From the NCBI RefSeq assembly GCF_009389715.1, contig NC_052409.1:4763775-4827774 (forward strand): DNA of 64,000 nt, given 5' to 3'. Below the pieces are notes generated by a model. It was not told the DNA's origin. It did no database searches and saw nothing but the letters and a program-made list of their open reading frames with translations. Positions 12,449-33,700 of the stretch are shown piece after piece (the first letter of the stretch is position 1; each line of letters begins with the position of its first letter). The translations under genes and the position numbers were made by a program. The stretch is from Phoenix dactylifera (lineage: Eukaryota; Streptophyta; Magnoliopsida; Arecales; Arecaceae).

Positions 12449-13519
12449 TCACAGTTCCTGTGTTGTCTAACATCGGGTATTAATCAACAAACAAGCAGCT
12501 AATGTTTAAGAAGAAGACCTAATACATGATGACTAACCTAGACCCAAGCATGCATGCTGTTGTATTATCATATTATGATATATGAAAAAACCAATGTGAC
12601 CAAGGTTCAGATAAAATACAATTGATGCAGTATTATTGAAATGTCTGGATGGCATTTTCCTAACCTAATAGTGCAAGATGTTGAAATAATTTGTCAATTT
12701 CTTAGTGGTTGAAGGAGATAAATGTGGTTCACCAAAGAAGAAGATAAATTAGAGTATGCACAATGGTCCACTAATGGCATCATATAGTCAGAATTATTCA
12801 ATTTATTGAATAGTTATTGGTCATTGTCAATTCAGAGTTGTTGTGCTAGTGTGCTGCCACTGGCAGTACTATATTTGAATTTGCTGTCTTGAAGTCAATC
12901 TAGTATTATCATTTACCTAGCACGAGGGATATAAAAGAAGTCCAGATCCCTTGTGACCTTCCAGTGGTGGGATCCGGCCACAAGCCTGATGCAGCTCCAC
13001 ATTGTTCCTGTGGTTCAGCCTAGTCCAATCTTGTGTCAACTGGCCATAGAAGATAGGAAAAGAAATGATGCTAGGCTGAACCTGGCATTTGTGAAATCCT
13101 TTCAAGTGAACAGAAAGTGACAGACCAACCTCCTCATCACATGATTCAATGAAATAAAGAAAAGGTGAGCTAAGTAGAAATTTAATATGCTAAAACTCCC
13201 TAATAGTTTGCATTCTTTATCACTTTTGAAAATTTTTAATTGTCTTAGTCTCATCCATTTTGATCAATCCAAGACACTGTATCGACAAGATTGCTGTAAC
13301 TCAAAACAAAAATTATTTTATATTATATGTGCTTAGAAATATAGGATTCTTCTTATTTTTACTCTAAACAAATATATTTTACGAAAGAGAAGTAAATAAT
13401 GAATTATAAGTCTGGAGTGGAATCAACCAAACCAACAAAGCAAGTAATTATGATCAAACCCTATGGTAACATAAAATTTTATGATTCGATATTCTCTATC
13501 ATTGTCTTTTTGGAGGAAG

Positions 13520-13532
13520 TCCCCCCCCCCAC

Positions 13533-13563
<31 letters not shown>

Positions 13564-13577
13564 AAAAAAAAAAAAAC
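13520..13577. repeat. Adjacent poly-C and poly-A homopolymers
   Basis: A C-run of about 33 nt, broken once by A, passes directly into about 24 A. The lengths may be uncertain because such tracts are hard to sequence and assemble. The open frames across it, coding for poly-proline/poly-lysine or poly-glycine/poly-phenylalanine, are artefacts of the homopolymers. Confidence 0.95.
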
Positions 13578-14272
13578 TTGGAAGAATACAATCTCCAATC
13601 TTGTTTTGATAATTGAAGTGACAACAAGAAACATTGTTTGGCACTCAAGAAAAAGATATTTGTCATGATGCTAAGCTAGTTCTCGCCATCCTTGTGCCCT
13701 TGAGAACTTGAAAATGTGGAGATCATTCGTAGCTTTCAACTCAACATACGATCTAAGAAGGGTCAGAGATACACAACATTATTTTAGCGTACAGAGAATT
13801 TGACTTTTAAATGATAATGAAGCAATCTTACAAGTGCGCCAAGACTCACCCTGCCGGCCACAACGATATAGATATTGTTTTTTCTAGTGGTTAGGAAAGA
13901 AAGGAACACTACAAAGATCAACCTAGCCCATCATAATGGTGTTCATCAACCAAAAGTAGCCGGTTTGACTTGTTTGGATGATTAAATATCCCAACAGCAA
14001 CTCAATAGGAAGTAACAGAGTGGATCTTCCAGGCATAACACTTGAATTTGAATATTTTTATAGAGGGAGAGAGAGACGGGGGGAGACTTCATAAAGTTGA
14101 CAACTGTACCATGTCACAATGGTTTTGTTCATGTGTTCATGGCTTTTATGGCTGTATACGAGTAATGAAGACCAAGTGCTTATTCACGCACAGGAGAAAT
14201 CAAGACAACCTTGCTCGGTACAAATTTCAATGGTAACATTCACGCGAGGTCAAAACAAGGTAAGAACATGAT

Positions 14273-14278
14273 TTTATT
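14273..14278 (-). terminator. Polyadenylation signal of the triosephosphate isomerase gene
   Basis: AATAAA on the minus strand lies 123 bases past the stop codon at 14401-14403, a normal distance for a plant 3' end. Confidence 0.55.
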
Positions 14279-14400
14279 CATATAACTTTGCTCCAGAATT
14301 ACCAAAATCAAATTGTGATGAATATCGGGATTAAAATGCTTTTGAGGAGGAACTGCCTCCTGGACATTATTCGTGCTTATCTCTGACTTCAAATGGATCA

Positions 14401-23902
<9,502 letters not shown>

Positions 23903-23935
23903 TACCTTCTTCCCTTCCTCTCTCTCTCTCTCTCT

Positions 23936-24013
23936 CTCACCCCGCTTTCTCTCTAAAGACCGCACCAACCACCGCTCTCACCCCGCTGCCTCTAAAGACC
24001 GCACCAACCACCG
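23936..24013 (-). repeat. About 40-bp tandem duplication in the TPI 5' leader region
   Basis: Two near-identical units lie side by side at 23936-23976 and 23977-24013, each running from CTCACCCCGCT to CGCACCAACCACCG. They are next to a (CT)n run at 23918-23938 and lie just upstream of the TPI start codon. Confidence 0.85.
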
Positions 24014-24035
24014 CGAAGCGAGGAACCAAAACAAT

Positions 24036-24884
24036 GGGTGGTTCTATATACACCCCCCCTATTGCTCAGGACACCCCCCAAAAATTAAAAAAAAATTAAA
24101 TACTCTCTACACCCCCCCATTTGCTAAGGACACCCCTAAAAAATTAAAAATTCCTAAATTACCCCCCACCCTCCCCACCCCCTCACCTAAATTGCTCTCT
24201 ACACCCCCCAAACCCCTCCCACCCCGCTCTTCCCCTCCAAAACACCCGCCGGCTTCTCCCTTCCGCCCAAAAAACCTCGCCTCAAGCACCTCGCGTCTCC
24301 CTTTGAACTGTTCCGCCCAAAGCACCTCGCCAACGCCCAAACCCCTCCCGTTCCCCCTTCTCCCTCTCGTCGTCGGCATTCTGTCCCTTCTGTTCGGCTG
24401 CACAGTGCCGGACAGAAGCCTTCTGTTCGGCACTGTGCAGCCGAACAGAAGAGTTCGGTTGAGGGTTGCCGAACAGAAGGCTTCTGTTCGGCACTGTTCA
24501 GCCGAACAGAAGCCTTTTGTTCGGCGATCCAGTGCCGAACGGAGCACGAACCGTGAAAAAAAAAAATTTCGAAACAAGGTGGAACACGTACCTTTGCGGC
24601 CGATTCTTCGTCCCAAATCACTAGTTGCTTGTCCATGCTTCGAATGGGGCTTAAATCTCCTTCAAAGATCGCCTAAACGATGTAAATGGATCGAGGGGTT
24701 TAAGGGGGGTTTGAGGGGTGTTTTTTTTTTTTCTTTTCAAAACGAAACGGGGGAGGAGGAAGGGGGGGTGTACTGAGAAAATTTCAAGGGCAATATGGTA
24801 ATTACACTAAAGGTTAGTTTGGGTATTTTTTTTTGGTTTTTGGGGGGTGTCCTTAGCAATAGGGGGGGTGTATATAGAACCCCC
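24036..24884. mobile_element. Mutator-like non-autonomous element at the TPI 5' end
   Basis: The 849-bp element is bounded by inverted ends. GGTTCTATATACACCCCCCC at 24039 onward is mirrored by its reverse complement near 24863-24882, and both are followed inward by TATTGCT(C/A)AGGACACCCCCC. The direct repeat CCAAAACAAT lies outside each end, at 24026-24035 and 24885-24894. A 9-10 bp duplication with long inverted ends points to the Mutator superfamily. The left end contains a second diverged copy of the terminal motif (near 24105-24150). The interior is C-rich and holds a palindromic GTTCGGC array but no transposase. It sits 133 bp upstream of the TPI start codon. Confidence 0.82.
24389..24541. 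repeat. Palindromic CTTCTGTTCGGC / GCCGAACAGAAG array inside the Mutator-like element
   Basis: The word TTCTGTTCGGC and its reverse complement GCCGAACAGAA alternate five to six times within 150 bp, with CACTGTGCA-like spacers. Several stable hairpins could form on either strand. The overlapping open frames of 70-194 codons on both strands come from this symmetry and are not supported as genes. Confidence 0.8.
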
Positions 24885-24953
24885 CCAAAACAATAGAGAG
24901 AGAGATCGGGGATGTGGTCTTTTTCGCCCTCGTCTCTCGTTCATTTTATTACT

Positions 24954-24961
24954 ATTTTATA
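24954..24961 (-). promoter_or_regulatory. Candidate TATA box of the TPI gene, beyond the transposon
   Basis: TATAAAAT reads on the minus strand about 60 bp upstream of the transposon's outer target duplication. If the 849-bp element were removed, this box would lie about 200 bp before the TPI ATG. The original start site would then fall near 24925, which places the transposon inside the 5' leader. This is an inference from spacing only. Confidence 0.35.
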
Positions 24962-24969
24962 TGGAGAGA

Positions 24970-27070
24970 GATTTTTTTTTTTTTTTGATGAAAGAGAGAA
25001 AGTAATAAATTTATCGGATAACGTCGTGGGGAGTCTCCTTCGGACACGTATCTCGGAGAACCAAGCGAGTTGTCATGCGAGTAATCTTGTGGGAACATAG
25101 TTATCGTCTGCCACGTTTCACATTCTATATATATATAAAGCGGGGTTAATAGATAAAGTGAAATATAATTTCATTTATGGATAAACAAAGCAGAACATTT
25201 GGCTTGACATGGATGGGAAACTGGATTCAGTCTGCCACGTGGCGTAAGGTGATTGGTGATATTCGCAGGGCACTAGCGGAAAGACTCAAGTTTGGGCCGT
25301 GAGTTCTTATCGGAGGAAAAGCTGTTCGCTGTTCTGGGGAGCGCATGTGTGGGTAAATGGTCGGAATAAAAATTTGTTCAGAGACCTAGAAGAAGCCCCG
25401 CAAAGGAACCCATTAGTCATGCAGGCTCTTTTTTTTTAAGATCATAGCACTCTATGGGAAAAGTGAAACCATGTTACCGGATGTACAAGTTGGGGTTTTT
25501 TTTGGCTGTTTTAGGAGCGTGGCGTTGCGTTGTCTATTGATCGGTTCACAAGGAGCTGGTTGGAGAAATACAAAAAGTGACGGTTAGGTAGACGCCACGA
25601 CGGGGATAGAGAGATGAGTCGAGGGCTCGATCTGGTATGAGCTGGCCTCTTCTGTACACGGAGAAGGCTTTTTTTTTTTTTTGGCAGGCAATTGGAACGT
25701 AGGTATACAGTCAATCGGATGATGGAAGATGTTATCCCTTTTATTCCCGGACGGCAAGGATAAAAAGTTGAGGGTGGGGATCCTCCATGATGCGGTGCAT
25801 GTTTTGCACCGTATAAAGCTGTAAATCTCTTGATAGCCACCACATCATTAGATCATCGGATGGACGATTATCAAACATTCAATGCTAATGATGCGGTGCA
25901 TGTTTTGCACCGTATAGAGCTGTATACCTCTTGATAGCCAGCACAGCATTTGATCATCGAATGGATAGCTATTGAATATTCAAAAACAATGTGTCATGTA
26001 TAGCACGTAATCCAAATTTTTTGACAACCTCATTTATTGTGATAGGATGACGGGCGGCTAACAAGAATGGTACGATTCAAAACATGTACTATGGATGATC
26101 CGGACACAATAAAGATAGAGAGGATCCACACCACCACCCGGTCGATTAACCAAGTTGTTGCCGGGCACAAAATCCGACACCTACCTCTTTATGGCTGGTA
26201 GCTGGTCTGTCACTAGCCGCGGGCTGTTGGCCAACGCCGAGTCTCGGTCGCCCTCGCTCTTGAGTCGGAAGGTCTAGTGCTCCATCATTTAAAGTTAAGG
26301 AAGTTTGATTCACAAAAGCTAGGATCACAAAAGATTTGCAATTCTATCCAATCACTTAAAGTTCTTTAATCCAAAAGATGTCCGCCATCCATCTTTCTTC
26401 TCTCGCTCCTTTCACCCCTCCCACCCCCTATTCTTCACTTTCTCTAGCTATGCGATGGTCCCAACTCCCGTGTTTTAAACGGAAAAGAGGAGGGTCACTG
26501 TTCAATTACAAATCATGGGCATTAAACTGCAATAACTAATGACTGGTTCTATGGAAACGATGATGGACACATCCAGGATCATGAGTGAAGTGCCTCTCTT
26601 AGCTAGTCCTAATTCATATTTCATTGGATAAAGGCTCATGGTGCTATCTTAACATGTATTCCACTGTGGCTCATCTTGAGAGAGAGAGAACTTCGTCTTA
26701 TCGTATGAGAAAGAGAAAGGTTGGTTCTTTCCCATGAAAGAATCAAGAAAACGGCCATGCATGATGATGGTGGAGAAGGCGCACATAATCATATTATATA
26801 TAATATGCTACATATTCATGTAAAATAAAATATCCTATCACAGTATAGTTAGGTTTAATATATTAATATTATATGTGCTCTAAAAAAAATCAATATTATA
26901 TAATATTAGAATCATTAGTAATATACAAAATGATATAACATTGTTGATACATCGATCACAATTTCATGATAATCATATAGTACATTTTTAGTTGTGTAAA
27001 ACTATTATATAATCCTATATTAGATTTTTAATTTATAATGATAATAACATATTATTAAATAGTTTTGTGA
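24970..27070. other. Intergenic region between divergent TPI and TRAP-alpha genes
   Basis: The region holds a 101-bp tandem duplication (25787-25988) and several short T-runs. A GC-richer patch near 26140-26300 has no recognisable product, and an AT-rich stretch lies at 26800-27070. The short open frames (for example 25511-25843 minus) have no family resemblance. Confidence 0.5.
25787..25988. repeat. 101-bp tandem duplication with a GGTGCA...TGCACC hairpin
   Basis: The copies start at 25787 and 25888. Each begins ATGATGCGGTGCATGTTTTG, continues CACCGTATA, and contains CTCTTGATAGCCA and GATCATCG. The head of each copy can fold as a GGTGCA/TGCACC hairpin. Identity by eye is about 85 per cent. 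Confidence 0.82.
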
Positions 27071-27074
27071 CTAA

Positions 27075-27392
27075 GAATATTTTGGTGGAAGAAGGCTCAA
27101 CCATGGTGGTCAAGTGGATTCGAGATGAAGTGTGGAGGGGCGATTACCATCCACTGCTTAGAAATATCCACAAGATAGCAAAAAATTGACTTATTTCTAA
27201 TTGCTCATGTGTATCAAGAGGCAAACAGAGCTGCAGACTGGATCACCTTCTTCGCTGCTCAATATTTCAGAGAGGTCTTTTGAACATGTTTCATCGCCAT
27301 CCCTCCATCCTTATGTCATTTTTTTTTCTCGACTCTATTGGTTGTACTTATATTAGAACAGTGTGGATAGACATTGTAAATTAAAAAAAAAA
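27075..27392 (+). mobile_element. Decayed LINE tail with RNase H-like remnant
   Basis: On the plus strand, the stretch translates to pieces such as MVVKWIRDEVW, HPLLRNIHKIA and VYQEANRAADWITFFAAQ, separated by stops. It ends in an A-tract at 27379-27392. These are the same RNase H landmarks as in the elements at 3614 and 47863, so it is a third, older copy of a related LINE. Clear target duplications were not found. It lies 320-630 bp upstream of the TRAP-alpha start codon. Confidence 0.6.
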
Positions 27393-27573
27393 AATGTCAT
27401 GTTAATATTATATGTATTTTATTGGGCTAAGCATCTCTTCAGTAGATAATATAACACATTGTAAAACACAATAATATAAATTTCATATAAAATATAATAT
27501 AACGTTTTAAAGTCTAAAAATTAATATATTACATTATATTATTATCTCGTATTAAATACGCAGTTTGTTTTCT

Positions 27574-27581
27574 TATAAATA
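27574..27581 (+). promoter_or_regulatory. TATA box of the TRAP-alpha gene
   Basis: TATAAATA lies 136 bases before the ATG at 27710, consistent with a start site near 27605 and a leader of about 100 nt. Confidence 0.6.
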
Positions 27582-27709
27582 CTTCCTATATTTTCTTATT
27601 CCTAAGAACAAGGGCTCGAGTCCCCACGGCACCAAAACAGCGCACAAATTTTTCTCCGGCTCTCCCCGCCACCCACCGACCCCCGGCCGTCGCTTTCAGG
27701 CTTTCAGCC

Positions 27710-30700
27710 ATGGGGATTAGGGTATTCTCCTTCCTGGTCGCGCTTCTCCTCCTTGCTTCTCCGATCGTCCAAGGTATCTCCCTCTCCCTTTCTCTCTCTT
27801 TCCTTCCCGGTCTCCAACTCCCAATCGATCCGGGCTTCCTGGTTCTTGCTTTTGATATCGATCCATCTCGATCTCTCTGGCAATTCGGTTCTGTTTCAAC
27901 GTGATCTGTTAGATTTTCTGTTTATCAAATGTTATGGTCGTTCTAATAGAACTTTGTTTTTTAAATTCTTTTGCTGGTTCGTTCTATCATGAAGTAGTAG
28001 ATCTGATCAATTTAGAAGTTTATTACGTTGATGTCGTGATATATGTTGTTTTGAAGAAGAATAAGGTCGTCTTGGAAATGCTGCATTGGGAGATGGAAGA
28101 AAAGACAGGAAAAGGTGACATTTTCATTTGGGAAGGTTGAGAAGTTGTAGGATGAAAAGTCTGTGGAGAACAAAGCTTCAAGTTACCAATTGATTTCTAA
28201 AGAGAGATACTTCTGTATCAGGAGTAGCTTTGCGAACGAGAACTACAACGCGATGATCCAAAGCTACTCTCTGGGTGTGCTGTTTTTAATTCAGTTGCGA
28301 TGGATCATGGAGATGGAATGAAGGAATCTGAAAGGTTGATGTCCGAGCTGTTCTTTTTGTGTTTCAGGGTGACAATTCATTAGGATAAAATTTGAGAAGA
28401 TGCTTACATATCTGAGGAATGGCCTTGATCGGAAGAGGTCTTGGATTTAAGTCATATGATTGAGAAAGGAGGAGACTACAAAAAATCATCATGTAAGTAA
28501 TGCGATAGGAGATGAAGCCTTATTCCAATAGCAGGTTGTGGATCAGGATAAGAGCCAATGGTGATACAAGATCCAGAAACCCAACTTTAATATGTGTTGT
28601 TTGAGAATTTGGATGAAACCAAAATGAAAAGGGAATGCTAAAATTCAGATTCCAGTCCTTATTGTATAAAGCCACCTGGATTCTGTCCAAAGTGTATAAA
28701 ACAAGAGCAAATCTATAACTGGCATTAGTTATATTATAATTGTTAGTGTACTAGCATTATTGTTTTAGTCATTGGCACTGTGTAAGTTTCAATTAAGTCT
28801 TTTTTTCTAATCGTGAGAGCGTTATTCTTCCTTTTCATTCGTAGCTTCATTTTCGTTGCCCCTTTTGTTCTCGTTCCATTTTTTCTCCAGTTTTGGGTGG
28901 AATTTCTTTGTGATGATTGCCGTGAGATAGTATTTTTCTTATTTCTTCAGAATGGTTAGATAGCTCGTTATCCCTTTTCTACACTGTTCTGTATAGTCTG
29001 TTCCATTGCTGCAAATTGCAGCGGTACAGCCCTCCTTCATCTAAAATGATTTCGTGGGTTTACTGTGGTTGAAGGACCAAAAGTTTCGTGACAAAGGTGG
29101 GCTGTTAGAACTATAGAGGTATGACCTCATTGGATCTTTTGGAAAAAATATAATGATATAGATTTGGTCTTTGTTAAGAAGTTATCACTTAGAGTGAGGC
29201 TCATACATGCACTGTGCTTTTTGTAGATAGGCTTACAGATTTTAAGCGCAAAAGAAGCCTTTCTTTGTGATTTCCAGATCCCACTTGTTAATATGGGCCT
29301 TCTTTTGTGTATCCTTTCAGGGGGGTGGTTGTTTGGTACGCATTATCTTCTAAGTGATGAACCACATGTATCTATTCTTCCCTTTTATTTAAGCAAAGTT
29401 CACATACAAAGCCTGCAATCGCACTATTTTTGCTTCAGAAAATAAACTGGAATGCTGTTTTATTGAGAAATTTTTAATTTAGCTCCCTAAATAAACTGCT
29501 TGGTGGAATTCTTGAGCACTTGAAGTCACAAGGTGCGGCTGACTACTTGCAAACTCTGTACTTACAGAGCACTGACAACTCAAATAAAATACTCCATTTT
29601 CCCATTCTTCTCTTTTTTCTTTTCTATGAGCTCTGAGAGCTAGAGGTGATGTTATGCCGTTTTGATAATGGTATTAACCTTTAGAGCGTAAGAAGTTCTC
29701 TTCTTTGTGCTCAAATTTCAAATATGAATTTTATCTTATTTTAATTTGGAAAGTGACTTTCAAACAAAACTATCTACCACACTTCCAAGTAATTATGTAA
29801 TTCCGCCCGAGCTGTACTGTCCGTATCTCTCAAGTTTTAGTCCATACAGTCACTTCACTTATAAGGACACTGTTGCATTTGCTTTAAAATTGACTATAAC
29901 TAGAATTCTTCTGCGCTTTGACTCTATAGGTTCACTGCTTGTTGTGCTCCATTTCACTGACTACCTTCTACTCTTCCAACAGCATCGATTAGTCAAGTAT
30001 GAATCTCAAAAATATTACAGCTTTAGTATTTCTTTTTTAGCTCTATGTGGTTCATCATAAACTCTTGATTTTCACTTCGGCAGTTGTGAGATGTCAATCA
30101 GAAGCAGATGTTGATGCAACTGAAGTTGTTGAAAGGGACGATCTTGGCATTGTTGGTGATGAGACCCAAGTCTTTGGTTATGGAACCCTAAGTCCAGCTT
30201 CTGGAGTAGATACAATATGTTTATTTCCAAAAAATGCTGCTAAATGTAAGTATTATTTTCATAAAACATTCAAAATAGTTAACATTGACAATATTATTAT
30301 TGTTACTACCACTACCACCACCACTACGATTACTTCTAGTGCTACTACTATTTATGATGTCATTCTGTGTTTTGAAACTTTTTTTTTTTTGGCTTCAGTG
30401 GTTCCAACAGGGGAAGTGACTGAAATTCTGGTTGGCATGCATAACGAGGGTAATAACCTTATCTGCCTCTTGAGTTGCTATCTAACTATTGATATTTCAT
30501 ACTTTCCTGTTCATGTACTTAATTCAGTTGAGTTATCTCATTCCTTTATCATTGTTTAACAATCATCCGTTAGATATTGTTAATTATATGCTCATTTTAT
30601 TGTTGATTATGCACTCATTTTATGTATATACTGAAAACAGAAATATTCATTCTCTCTTGCACTTTTTGTATGATAAGCATACTACTTTTGACTATTTCTA

Positions 30701-33700
30701 TCTCTTTTTCTAGATTCTATCATCTGATTTATCCATCTTTTGTATATCTTTTCTTGATTTTATTGTAAATTCTGACATTCTCAATGTTTTTGTTTAAGTT
30801 CATGGAAAACTGTATCTGGCTATCTGCCTTTGTGAATTTAATTCAAAATTTGAGAATCTAACATGTTAAAGTTATTTTGTCAATAAATGGTACCTACAAT
30901 AAGGTATCTTGCTATTGTTGGATAGTATGAATGAATAGATTTTCTTGTGGATTTGCAATCAGATTAGCTTTCACAGGGGTCTCCATGGTCAAACATGTTC
31001 AGGCAAAGTCTGATGGAATGATAATAATGACTTCCTTTAGACATGCTTCATGATTAGGTCACTTTGTTTGAGTTAATCTGAACACAATTTCTGTTTTTAT
31101 GTTTTGACTTTTATTTACTTAGTTCTGGTATCTTGTCTGACTGTGCAAATATGGGCTAATGATCCACACATGCATGCGTATGTTCTTTGGTATATAAGCA
31201 GGCTTTGTGGAAGCTGACACCTCTACTTGTGTTGCCACGTGATGCCTATATCCTCTCTATCTATTTATGATAGTTATTCTCCACTTCGGCCTTAAGTATT
31301 TTGGTCGCATGCACTAATTATTGTATGCCGGCTTGCATTCTAAAGATGTATGAGAGTAAGCCTTTGTGAAAAGCTGAAACCTCTACCTGTATTGGCACAC
31401 GATACCTTTGTTCTTTTTAGCTGTATATGACTAGAGTATGGCACTTGTGATGCACACTTAATTTTTAAATAATAAAATTCATCTTAAGACAATGCATAAT
31501 AAATGCTAGAGCAAGGATTGAACCTTTGACCTTATGGTTAACAGCCACATGCTCTAACCAATATGTCGTGAGAAATTGAGATAGCATGCAGGATGAGGAA
31601 ATGCGGACAGTCAAACACACTTCATGCACGGTCACAATAGAGGAGTTGGCAGTGGGATAGATAATTATACTATTAACATTCATGTCTCTTAAGCTTCTGC
31701 TCTATTAACTGATGCCTGTAAGAATTAATGTAATTGTACATTTCTTCTTTAATAAACCTTATTTATCTCTCTAATGTCACTGTTTGTGTCTTTTGAGCTC
31801 CTATTTTATTAAATGGTTTGTTTAAGTATTTATGAAGCTGTATGTTGCTTCTTAAATTGTGCTGTAGAACCTTTCTGGATAGGAAGATCAGCCCATTGAC
31901 AAAATGGATAGGATAATTGGAGAAAATTTTTTATATATCTACATGTACTTTTCGAACCATAAATTATTTTAACTAGAGCATATGTTTTCTGTTTCTCTAT
32001 CTGAATGGTTATTGTGGCATGTTGGTCATTTTAATAAGATTTGTTTCGCTAATGTTTGTGGGCATTTCTTTCAGTAGTTTAATCTATCATGCATGTTTAA
32101 ACACTGGTTTCTTATTGAGAATTGCTAATGTTTATCATATTTGGTGGTTATTGTTTTATGTTGTCCTTTATGTGTCTTATAGTGGTTTTTGTTTTACCCT
32201 CAACCATTCTTTATTGAATTCTTGTTTTACATTCTTCTAATGGGCAATTATTATATTAATGAATACAGGCAAATCAACTTTAAATGTCATAGCCATGTAT
32301 GGTAGTCTTCATCTTCCTTTTGATCATCACATGCTTGTTCAAAACCTTACCATGCAGGTGAGGCGCATCAAGTTCAAATTTATGTTTTCTTGCAATTTCG
32401 GTGGAATTGGCTTGTTTTTCTCAAATTTACTTCAGTTTTGATCATCAAATATATGATTTTTTTTGTTACGCCCGTCTAATTTTTGCCTTCTACAACTTTG
32501 CATAATCTTTTGCAATTAAGTCTCATACAGATTAATGCTTTGCCACTTGGACTCTCATTGTCCTTTTCGTTCGTACTATCATGACTCTAGAAGAGAAAGT
32601 AGCTATGAGTTGAGTGTATCCCATCAATAGATGACATGTCACCATTGTGCGGATGAATGATTGAAGTTGTCAAAGTACTTGATGGACCATTGTGATTTAA
32701 GGGGATGCACAAATTTGAGGATGATTATGATCTATACATTAGTTGAAGTATCAACGATTAGATTCTCATTTCTACATTTTTCTATAAAAGTAGATTATAA
32801 AAACACTACCAGTTCTGGTGATATACACCATTAGGGGTGCAAATGAGCCAAGCAGCTCTTGAGTTGCTCGAGCTCAACTCGACTCGACTATTATCGAGCT
32901 CAAGTATATGCATTTTAAATAATATTATATTTTATTTATAATATATATTATTAATTTAATATTTTAAAATATAATATTATGTTATATTTTGTTTTAACTA
33001 ATTTTTTTTATTATGACCAAGGCTCCAATTCAAGCTCGAGTATGGATCAGTTCATATTCGAGTTGAGCTAAGTCGATCTCGAGTATTACTTCCTTTTTTT
33101 ATTTGACGCAAGCCCTAGTATTTTAAATCGAGTTGAGCTCGAGCCTCTAGCTACTGGGCTCGGCTCGGCTCAGTTGCACCCCTATTTAACATCGTTCTTG
33201 TTTCACTTTCTCACTAACATATTATATTATATATAAAGAGAATAATTGGAGTGAGAGGTTCATTTACCATAGAGACTGTGTTAATGTAGATGCTCTAAAA
33301 GGTGTGAATGGCGCATCATGATGATTCAAGTGATACAATTTCATTGGTTCATCCAGCTGTTCGAGTTATATATAGTATGGTACCACTTAGCCCTCCGTCC
33401 AGTGATGCACGGTAGCACCAAATAAGCAAATTCTGCCTTTATTGTACGTTTGCCTCTTGGGAAAGAACTCAAAGAGAGTTAATCCCTGTCAATTTTGAAG
33501 GATATGATGACTAACAAACTAAATTTTAAAGCGTCAAATTGGAAGTGACATGTTCTCTAATCTATAATTAAGCATACAGGATTATAAATTAATAGGCCTT
33601 AAAGCATTGATTTCCTTTCTATATTTTGTGAGAAAAGATGATAGTTTCTATCTTTTCTCTCTCAGAAAAGACTGGCTTGCTTACATAAATGTATGCATGC

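Larger units (their letters stand above)
11170..14260. other. Intergenic region between TFIIB and triosephosphate isomerase
   Basis: These 3.1 kb between the convergent 3' ends hold only short AT-rich open frames with no family resemblance. They also contain a TA microsatellite and a C-run/A-run tract. I see no RNA gene or complete mobile element. Confidence 0.6.

Noticed and set aside
13399..13668. 89-codon plus-strand and 73-codon minus-strand frames at the C/A homopolymers
   Set aside because: Poly-Pro/Lys or poly-Gly/Phe frames made by homopolymer runs of uncertain length.
24107..24776. 194-codon plus-strand and 169-codon minus-strand frames upstream of TPI
   Set aside because: They mirror each other across the palindromic GTTCGGC array and lie wholly inside the Mutator-like element. 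No transposase or host domain is visible.
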